This document shows, one piece after another, positions 6,553 to 10,860 of a stretch of DNA of 10,860 bases; positions within the stretch are counted from its first letter, which is position 1, and every line of letters starts with the position of its first letter. The DNA lies in assembly GCA_026692885.1 (NCBI GenBank), contig JAPLNJ010000823.1, positions 1 through 10,860 of the forward strand, written 5' to 3'. The position numbers and the translations under genes are program-made. The notes beneath the pieces were generated by a model that worked only from the letters and a program-made list of their open reading frames with translations, did not search any database and was not told where the DNA came from. This DNA comes from Planctomycetota bacterium. GTDB taxonomy: Bacteria; Planctomycetota; Planctomycetia; Pirellulales; Pirellulaceae.

Positions 6553-7356
6553 ATGGCGACAATGGCGAACCAGAAGAATCCGTTTCCGGGGATGAATCCC
6601 TATCTGGAGCAGCATTGGCGGGACGTCCACACGACGCTGATGGTCTACCTGCGCGACCAGTTGCAGGCCCAACTTCCCGAAGGTCTGTGGGCCAGTGTCG
6701 AGGAGGAAGTCACCATCGACGATGACGAATCGGCGCCGGCGCGGCGGTTTCGTCCCGAGGTGGACGTCGCCGAGTCCTGGGACGCACCGGGTGGGCTGGC
6801 TACGGCTGCCTCCGGCCTGGCCGTGGCCGAACCGCTGGTGCTACTGGATCCCGAATCGCACACCGAGCGGCACGTACAGATCGTGGAGGCCAGCGGTCGC
6901 GTGGTCACGGCCATTGAAGTGCTCAGCCCGACCAACAAGGTCGCGCGGGATCGACGTCAAGCCTACCGTCAGAAGCGGGCAGTCTATCGCGACGGGGGGG
7001 TCAATGTGGTCGAGATCGACTTGATCCGCGACGGCGATTACTTGGTACTGGCCCCTGAGGCTCTGATCCCAATGTCGCGACGTACGCCCTATGTGGTGAG
7101 CGTCTGGCGTGTGTCGCAGCCCGCTGTGAAGTTCGCCTACCCCTGTCCCCTGCGCCAGCCGCTGCCGCGCATTCCCGTGCCGCTGCGCGGGCAGGATGCC
7201 GACGCAGTGATCGATCTGCAGGAGCTGATCGAACTGTGCTACGCGCGCGGCCGCTACCACGCACGCCTGGACTACCGCGCGGAGCCGGAACCGCCGTTGT
7301 CTCCGCCCGATGCCGCCTGGACGGACGAATTGCTGCGCACGGCGGAGCTGCGCTGA
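6553..7356 (+). CDS. DUF4058 family protein
   Basis: A 267-aa protein of the DUF4058 family, known from cyanobacteria and planctomycetes and of unknown function. It shows the family's opening NPFPGMNPYLEQHWRDVHTT (residues 9-28), RFRPEVDVAE (65-74), the central TAIEVLSPTNK (119-129), and QAYRQKRAVY followed by NVVEIDLIRDG (136-161). The length is normal and the protein looks intact and soluble. The block PxVxV ... IEVLSPxNK ... Y..KR recalls the Uma2 and PD-(D/E)XK nuclease-like folds; this is my inference and no activity should be assumed. GAGG lies only two bases before ATG 6553 but 11 before ATG 6562, so either could be used; the promoter spacing favours 6553. It stands alone between repeat-filled spacers. 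Confidence 0.9.
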   Translation: MATMANQKNPFPGMNPYLEQHWRDVHTTLMVYLRDQLQAQLPEGLWASVEEEVTIDDDESAPARRFRPEVDVAESWDAPGGLATAASGLAVAEPLVLLDPESHTERHVQIVEASGRVVTAIEVLSPTNKVARDRRQAYRQKRAVYRDGGVNVVEIDLIRDGDYLVLAPEALIPMSRRTPYVVSVWRVSQPAVKFAYPCPLRQPLPRIPVPLRGQDADAVIDLQELIELCYARGRYHARLDYRAEPEPPLSPPDAAWTDELLRTAELR

Positions 7357-7452
7357 CCGGTACGCGTTTTTGATCGCACAGCGTCATCAGGACGGATACC
7401 TCGCGGCGGCCGGAAGCATCATCAGGTTTGCCGTCCCTTGGCGTTTCGCCTC

Positions 7453-7505
7453 GCCGGTGGCGTTCGGTTGTGAGCGGCAAGACGCTAGCTGCCGGTGATC
7501 GGAAC
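7453..7505. repeat. degraded copy of the 5985-6048 hairpin repeat
   Basis: GCCGGTGGCGTTCGG (7453-7467) is identical to 6007-6021 and is followed by GTGAGCGGCAAGACGCTAGC (7470-7489), matching the left arm at 5985-6004 with two differences. The second arm is largely lost, so the stem no longer closes. Confidence 0.6.
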
Positions 7506-7559
7506 GTTACGCAAAACGCTAGCAGCGGATCATCGTGAGCGAGAAGCGATGGAGAATTA

Positions 7560-7572
7560 GTCGCGGAGCGAC
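7560..7572. repeat. GTCGC-GGA-GCGAC mini-hairpin
   Basis: A perfect 5-bp stem with a GGA triloop. Its central heptamer GCGGAGC is the same as in hairpins at 1642-1656 and 1668-1688, although the stems differ. Confidence 0.5.
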
Positions 7573-7671
7573 CTCCTGAACGTAGCAACGCTCACGAAAT
7601 AACTTCCTCATTCCAACAAGTCAGCCATTGATCGTTGGCCGAAGGTTCCGGTTCTGCGAGTTGGATGCCAC

Positions 7672-7822
7672 GGGCTCGCCCCGTGGAGGCTCACGTTTCT
7701 CACTACACCAGGCGGCCCAACGCGCCCCCGCCTCGCCCGCGGCGGCGAAGCCGCCGCGGGCGAGGCGGGAGTGGGATCCGCGTGTGGGTAGCAAGAAACG
7801 GAAGTATCCCCCGGGCAAGCCC
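7672..7822. repeat. 151-bp nested palindrome with GCGAAGC apex
   Basis: Outer 35-base arms (7672-7706 and 7788-7822) pair at 26 of 35 positions. Inner arms (7727-7746 and 7750-7769) pair perfectly over 20 bp around a GAA triloop; both pairs centre at about 7748. The apex reads GCGAAGC, a sequence known for forming unusually stable DNA mini-hairpins. The left flank adds a CCACGGG/CCCGTGG hairpin (7668-7686). There is no coding content. Confidence 0.75.
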
Positions 7823-7839
7823 TCGTCCTTCTACACAAT

Positions 7840-7910
7840 TCTTCCGTCCCAAAGGGGCATTAACAAACCAGGATCGATTCAACACGGTAGCCCTGTAAGG
7901 GCGACACAAA
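7840..7910. repeat. short hairpins related to the 118-bp repeat
   Basis: TCCCAAAGGGGC near 7847-7858 resembles the GCCCCAAAGGGGC end of the repeat copy at 10724, and GCCC-tgtaa-GGGC (7890-7902) resembles its other end. They may be remnants of a further copy. Confidence 0.35.
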
Positions 7911-8000
7911 TCCGTTCATCCCACACGTATCGTTCGCCTTCAAACAAGATGGACGTAGTTCTTGACAAAGGATTGTGGCGCGGTTGTGCTACGCTGGCTT

Positions 8001-8119
8001 GTTTCGCCCCTTCAGGGCTGGCGTTCCTGATACTCTCCTAACCCAGGGCGGCGCTACGCGGCTGACGCCGCCACGCTCTGCCCTGGGCTATCATGTGGCT
8101 GCCCCTATCGGGGCGAACG
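8001..8119 (+). repeat. 118-bp repeat, copy A
   Basis: This is the inverted partner of 10724-10841. Blocks identical to copy B read on the other strand are GTTTCGCCCCTTCAGGGCT at the left end, a 24-base run at 8040-8063, GCTCTGCCCTGGGCT in the centre right, and TGTGGCTGCCCCT near the right end. It contains three potential hairpins: CCCTTCAGGG at one end, CCCAGGGC/GCCCTGGG around the middle, and GCCCCTATCGGGGC at the other end. Confidence 0.8.
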
Positions 8120-8205
8120 ACGGCGATCACCGGGCCGCCGCCAACTCACCTTCAATCTTCGATGCGCCCTGATCGGCGGCTCCGGTGCATCCCTCGGCGG
8201 TGCCC

Positions 8206-8466
8206 CTACGCACTTTGGATGATACGGTCATACTCAGCGTGCGATCCGATCCAGAACCACACCGGCCCATCGTCGCTGGCCACCGCCACCGCGCGGTAGC
8301 CGATTCCTACACGCACCGACCAAAGCCGGCCCACGCGTTTGAAGTGCAGCGATGGGTGCCAAGGATCGGCGCGGAGCAAGTCGTATTTGGCATCCGCCAG
8401 CCGTTGCACGGCCTCCGGCAGCCGCCCGTAGCAGTCCCAGAAGTCGGCAGTGGTGTGATGGTTCAT
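8206..8466 (-). CDS. RelE/ParE-superfamily toxin
   Basis: An 86-aa protein with the RelE/ParE toxin pattern: an N-terminal helical hairpin (FWDCYGRLPEAVQRLADAKY, 9-28), the LRADPWHPSLHFKRVG stretch (31-46), then the strands WSVRVGIGYRAVAV (49-62) and VWFWIGSHAEYDRII (69-83). Family members inhibit translation by mRNA cleavage or poison gyrase; the sequence does not settle which. The start ATG overlaps the upstream antitoxin's stop as ATGA, the usual coupled toxin-antitoxin order with antitoxin first. The length is normal and nothing is visibly broken. Confidence 0.85.
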   Translation of the reverse strand: MNHHTTADFWDCYGRLPEAVQRLADAKYDLLRADPWHPSLHFKRVGRLWSVRVGIGYRAVAVASDDGPVWFWIGSHAEYDRIIQSA

Positions 8467-8663
8467 AGCGGCCGTGTACGCCCAGCCCGGTATTCAGCCA
8501 GGGCACGGTCGGCCAAAGCGTCCAAGCGGCCCGCGCGTTCGTCCTGTTCAATTTGGGCGTCCCATTCGGCTTCCACCCGCTCGTTTAGCCACTCACGGAC
8601 TTGCGTCACCTGTTCGGGAGGCAGTTCGGCGATGGCGGCAGTAATCGATTCAACGGTAGTCAT
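8463..8663 (-). CDS. antitoxin of the RelE/ParE-type pair
   Basis: A 66-aa, strongly charged protein: IAELPPEQVTQVREWLNERV (residues 11-30), then EAEWDAQIEQDERAGRLDAL and a C-terminal ALAEYRAGRTRPL. This ending, with a helix carrying AGRLD followed by EYRAGRTRPL, is a pattern I know from antitoxins placed directly before ParE/RelE-like toxins; I cannot name the family with certainty. No separate DNA-binding fold is evident in so short a protein. GAGGGA lies six bases before the ATG. A TATACT -10 and an inverted repeat just downstream of it (8679-8698) suggest autoregulation by the complex. Confidence 0.8.
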   Translation of the reverse strand: MTTVESITAAIAELPPEQVTQVREWLNERVEAEWDAQIEQDERAGRLDALADRALAEYRAGRTRPL

Positions 8664-8678
8664 GGGGATTCCCTCGCA

Positions 8679-8704
8679 GACGGCATGAGACAGCCGTCAG
8701 TATA
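8679..8704 (-). promoter_or_regulatory. candidate promoter and operator of the RelE/ParE-type pair
   Basis: On the minus strand TATACT (8704-8699) is followed directly by GACGGC-tgtctcat-GCCGTC (8698-8679). The inverted repeat would cover the transcription start, a typical operator place for toxin-antitoxin autorepression. The -35 is poor (CTGTCG at 17 bases). Confidence 0.45.
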
Positions 8705-8788
8705 CCACGACCCGCACCACGCGACAGCCCGATTGGGGACCACAGCTCCACTGCCGCCGAAGAGCTGCTACTTCGTGGCACACCGCAG

Positions 8789-9463
8789 TCAACGCCAGCT
8801 AACGGATTCGATCAACGCGGACCATCCGCGTTCCTTCGCGCTATTCGATACGCGCGCCGCCGGATGGTAAAGAGCAAAGGCGACTATTTTCTTGCCCGCG
8901 TAGTCACCAATCGAAGCGATACACTCGTCGCGATGCCGCGCAAACTGCGATGCAACATCGAACTTTCCAAGTGTCGTGTTTGTCAAGAACCACGCATCCT
9001 CTCCGAGACAGGCAATCGTGTCAAGATTGGGCATCGATCCGACCACCCATGCAAGCACGCGTTGGAGGTAGGCGTGCAACGGGCCAGAGCCGAACCCCGG
9101 AAGGCTGCGGCTCCAGCGCGGGTCGTCAAAGAGCAGATTCGCGGTCGCGGACCCGTAAAGCTTTCTGCACGGAAGCGCGGACGCCAGGGCCGCCAAGGTC
9201 TCGTTCGTCCTCCAGCCAGCTGGGTCTCCGAGTTCACGTTGGGCGTGTCGCCAAGGTCGCGGGTCACCTTTGTCCCGGAGTGCACGGATTACCCCCGTTG
9301 GAGCTGCGTCTTTCGCGAGGAGCAAGGTTTGCCCATTCCAATCGCCGAAGAGCGTCTCCGTGGCGTACAAGTGTTCGTTTGTGGGAACGAGGGCAAAGAC
9401 GTTGGTCCACCCGGACGGCGGGACGAATTCACGGATCCAGTCAGGTACTCGTGGATGGGGCAT
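8789..9463 (-). CDS. uracil-DNA glycosylase-superfamily-like protein
   Basis: A 224-aa protein without signal peptide or membrane segment. The layout recalls the UDG superfamily: a strand and loop QTLLLAKDAAPTGVI (45-59) at the place of motif 1 (usually GxDPxP or GEAPG), ARG-rich linker with TNETLAALASALP (87-99), a hydrophobic strand LDTIACLGEDAWFL (147-160), and near the end a strand plus loop KIVAFALYHPAAR (192-204) at the place of the HPSP-like motif 2. D52 would be the candidate for the water-activating or contact residue. The members of this group include active glycosylases and proteins of unknown function, so substrate is not claimed. It has no clear Shine-Dalgarno sequence. It lies between two toxin-antitoxin pairs on the same strand. 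A long reading frame on the other strand is judged a shadow. Confidence 0.55.
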   Translation of the reverse strand: MPHPRVPDWIREFVPPSGWTNVFALVPTNEHLYATETLFGDWNGQTLLLAKDAAPTGVIRALRDKGDPRPWRHAQRELGDPAGWRTNETLAALASALPCRKLYGSATANLLFDDPRWSRSLPGFGSGPLHAYLQRVLAWVVGSMPNLDTIACLGEDAWFLTNTTLGKFDVASQFARHRDECIASIGDYAGKKIVAFALYHPAARVSNSAKERGWSALIESVSWR

Positions 9464-9506
9464 ACGACGTCTGTTTTGGTTAATGGTTGCTGGCCGAACT
9501 TATGAA

Positions 9507-9608
9507 GGATTAGATTGTGCGGTGACCGAAGCTAGCGGCAGGGCGCAGTGAGAGACCGGTTGACACGGTGAGCGTTGACCGATGAGAAAGCCAGCCACAA
9601 TCTAATCC
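9507..9608. repeat. 102-bp element with perfect 13-bp terminal inverted repeats
   Basis: GGATTAGATTGTG (9507-9519) is repeated inverted at 9596-9608. The 76 bases between contain no open frame of note but have two similar blocks (GGTTGACACGGTGAGCGTTGACC around 9558-9580, containing GGTTGAC and CGTTGAC). It lies directly upstream of the UDG-like gene and may carry its promoter. A miniature transposon remnant is possible but no target duplication is seen. Confidence 0.5.
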
Positions 9609-9728
9609 CTGGTTCAACGACAGCCGTAACCGGGCGGCCGCGACAGACATTGATTTCAAGAAACGCGTTTTCGGCCGCTCCGGTTCACGGCCTGGTTCGC
9701 CGATTCCGCCGCAGTGCCGGCTGACGGT

Positions 9729-9980
9729 TTACGACGTTTGGAGTTTCTCGAGGACCCATTCGCGGATCAGTTCCGAGTCGACAACACCGCGAGATTTCGC
9801 CATCGCGCGTACCGCGTCAGCGGCATCCGTCTCCAGATGGATCGTAATGTCACGATCTCGTTCAAAGACGCGTTCCCCCACCTCCTCAAGTTGGTCTTCA
9901 AATTGGGTGACGTCATGCTGGTCCCAGAAACTTGCCAGTTCTTGGATCGAATCAGTTCGCGGGAGTCGTGGAGTGTTCAT
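9729..9980 (-). CDS. brnA: CopG/BrnA-type antitoxin
   Basis: An 83-aa protein with the CopG-type antitoxin opening DSIQELASFWDQHDVTQFED (10-29), then a ribbon-helix-helix-like part: DITIHLETDAADAVRAMAKS (48-67) and VDSELIREWVLEKL (71-84 region). It would neutralise the toxin encoded upstream and repress the operon. The start at 9980 overlaps the toxin stop as ATGA and is preceded by GGAAG at five bases. An ATG four codons earlier (9992) is possible. The frame stays open far upstream, but that part only shadows the toxin gene. The toxin-first order fits BrnT-BrnA. Confidence 0.85.
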   Translation of the reverse strand: MNTPRLPRTDSIQELASFWDQHDVTQFEDQLEEVGERVFERDRDITIHLETDAADAVRAMAKSRGVVDSELIREWVLEKLQTS

Positions 9981-10261
9981 CGGTTCTTCCATTGGCGGTA
10001 TCGCCGTTTTTCCTGATCGGTCATCGACCGAGCCGTGATCGGATATCCCTTGCCGTCCGGAAACCGAATGACCACGCAGAACAGATACCGGCCGGCGTCG
10101 GTTTGCCCTAGCACGTAGTACACCGGGTTCTCGCCCTCCGATTTTGCACGTAGCACCAAAGCGTCCCCGAAGCACGCCTCTTCGACCTCCTCCGGCGCAA
10201 CGCCGTGGCGGTCAATGTGGTCGATTCTGTCCTGCGGCCAGACGAACTCGTGGATCTCCAT
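9977..10261 (-). CDS. brnT: BrnT-family toxin
   Basis: A 94-aa protein of the BrnT type, a RelE-like ribonuclease fold that blocks translation. Visible landmarks are FVWPQDRIDHIDRHGV (6-21), EEVEEACFGD (24-33), the YYVLGQTDAGRYLFCVVIRF strands (48-67) and the C-terminal ITARSMTDQEKRRY (75-88), which corresponds to the family's I-S-A-R-x-M-x-x-x-E-x-x-x-Y. The start at 10261 gives normal BrnT length. The frame continues upstream to 10456, but that part looks like non-coding DNA. A TATAAT ends six bases before the ATG, so the mRNA may be leaderless. The downstream antitoxin overlaps by four bases. Confidence 0.87.
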   Translation of the reverse strand: MEIHEFVWPQDRIDHIDRHGVAPEEVEEACFGDALVLRAKSEGENPVYYVLGQTDAGRYLFCVVIRFPDGKGYPITARSMTDQEKRRYRQWKNR

Positions 10262-10267
10262 CGCGGC

Positions 10268-10296
10268 ATTATATACGCGGCACGCGTTGCAGCCAA
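10268..10296 (-). promoter_or_regulatory. promoter of the BrnT/BrnA-type operon, leaderless arrangement
   Basis: On the minus strand TTGGCT (10296-10291), 17 bases, then a perfect TATAAT (10273-10268), then GCCGCG and the ATG at 10261. The -10 is flanked by two direct copies of GCCGCG (just before TATATAAT and just after), possible operator half-sites. Confidence 0.6.
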
Positions 10297-10723
10297 TCGC
10301 GATGCGTCCCGAACGACACCCGTGCCATTGACCCGACAATCCGGGGAAGCGTTGCCACGCCCAGCTGGCGTCTGACACGGCGAACGACACGGATAAGGCG
10401 GCGGGTGCGAGCGACGCGGCCACAATCCCGGACCAAGTCACCCGCTCGGCCTTCATCCGTTGGTTCAGCGATGTGAGACCCGGTTCGCGTGCTGATCGGC
10501 GAGTGATCCTGGCGAAAACGACTCTCTCACATCCGATGGCCCAGTCACCCTAAAATACCGAGTATATGCTCCTGACCTGGCGTGTTCAGTTTGTCTGATT
10601 TTGCCTAGAATTGGTGTTTTCCCGAATGTCTGATTCTGTCCCATTCTGGTTTGCTTCGCGGAGTGATTACGAAATCCAGGAGGACCGAGTGGCCCCTGGG
10701 GTACCCCTGATCGTAATCAACAG
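10274..10723. other. 450-bp stretch without recognised gene
   Basis: No protein in either direction is convincing. It holds an inverted repeat GATGTGAGA/TCTCACATC (10470-10478, 10525-10533), a 14-base direct repeat TGTCTGATTYTGYC (10592-10605 and 10627-10640, 35 bases apart) in a more A+T-rich patch, and an inverted repeat TGATTACGA/TCGTAATCA (10664-10672, 10711-10719). Confidence 0.5.
10664..10719. repeat. 56-bp inverted repeat beside repeat copy B
   Basis: Perfect 9-bp arms TGATTACGA and TCGTAATCA enclose 38 bases with a CCCCTGGGG palindrome. It ends four bases before copy B of the 118-bp repeat. Copy A has no counterpart at the same place, so it may be a separate element. Confidence 0.5.
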
Positions 10724-10841
10724 GTTTTCGCCCCAAAGGGGCAGCCACAAATCAGCCCAGGGCAGAGCGGAGCGGCGTAGCCGCGTAGCGCCGCCCTGGG
10801 TTATGAGAGGATGGAGAACACTAGCCCTGAAGGGGCGAAAC
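10724..10841 (-). repeat. 118-bp repeat, copy B (inverted relative to copy A)
   Basis: Read on the minus strand it follows copy A (8001-8119) from end to end with scattered differences and one small length change. The 24-base run at 10779-10802 is identical to 8040-8063. It has the same three hairpins, here CCCTTCAGGG, CCCAGGGC/GCCCTGGG and GCCCCTTTGGGGC. Confidence 0.8.
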
Positions 10842-10860
10842 ATGCCTTGGCCGCATCGGA

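Larger units (their letters stand above)
7357..8205. other. 849-bp repeat-filled spacer
   Basis: No gene is convincing on either strand; the open frames here run through palindromic repeats. The spacer holds, in order, a degraded hairpin copy (7453-7505), a small GTCGC-gga-GCGAC hairpin (7560-7572), a 151-bp palindrome (7672-7822), short GCCC/GGGC hairpins (about 7843-7902) and one copy of the 118-bp repeat (8001-8119). Confidence 0.6.

Noticed and set aside
7962..7995. Orphan promoter (TTGACA at 7962-7967)
   Set aside because: The -35 is perfect, but the only -10-like hexamers are TGTGCT at 17 bases (weak) and TACGCT at 22 bases, and no plus-strand gene follows.
6320..8119. Integron attC sites as explanation of the palindromes around small genes
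   Set aside because: I found no proper RYYYAAC/GTTRRRY core pairs at the ends of the palindromes and no integrase in the window.
8864..9505. A 213-codon open frame on the plus strand opposite the UDG-like gene
   Set aside because: Basic, low-complexity translation without recognisable motifs; the minus-strand protein has coherent strands and motifs.
10262..10456. N-terminal extension of the BrnT-type toxin with a hydrophobic stretch like a signal peptide
   Set aside because: BrnT toxins are about 90 aa and start at the FxW strand; the extension has the promoter inside it and no family match.
5985..10841. CRISPR array
   Set aside because: The repeats are palindromic, dispersed and of different kinds; there are no regularly spaced repeats with unique spacers and no cas genes.

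Overview
The window looks like chromosomal DNA of a planctomycete, most likely of the Pirellulales type. The basis is the moderately high G+C content, an LTxxQ-rich secreted protein, a MoxR ATPase with a planctomycete-style N-terminal zinc ribbon, a DUF4058 gene, and intergenic spaces packed with GC-rich palindromic repeats. The assignment is inference; no rRNA or marker gene is present, and I see no tRNA.

Left part (1-2517). A 250-bp nested palindrome (41-290) lies downstream of a complete minus-strand hypE (414-1568), the [NiFe]-hydrogenase cyanide-ligand maturation factor, with its C-terminal PRIC intact but no other hyp gene in view. Five different short hairpins (1586-1717) fill the gap between hypE and an upstream minus-strand gene for an exported Spy/CpxP-like protein (1756-2517). 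Middle (2518-5955). A divergent promoter region, in which both directions carry the same 11-mer TAGAATGGGCC, leads into a translationally coupled MoxR-DUF58 pair (2920-4278 and 4290-5714). Right behind it is the orphaned 3' end of a glycoside hydrolase gene (about 5758-5955).

Right part (5956-10860). Repeat-rich spacers surround a DUF4058 gene (6553-7356). Then come five minus-strand genes: a RelE/ParE-type toxin-antitoxin pair (8206-8663), a protein resembling the uracil-DNA glycosylase superfamily (8789-9463), and a BrnT/BrnA-type toxin-antitoxin pair (9729-10261). This block is bracketed by two inverted copies of one ~118-bp repeat (8001-8119 and 10724-10841).

The genes do not form one pathway. 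MoxR and DUF58 probably act together as a chaperone/vWA module at the membrane, and the two toxin-antitoxin pairs are each autonomous. The most unusual content is the non-coding structure: three large co-centred palindromes, hairpins with different stems but the same GCGGAGC apex (a GNA-type triloop), and two genes whose -10 hexamer sits exactly six bases before the ATG, suggesting leaderless mRNAs.
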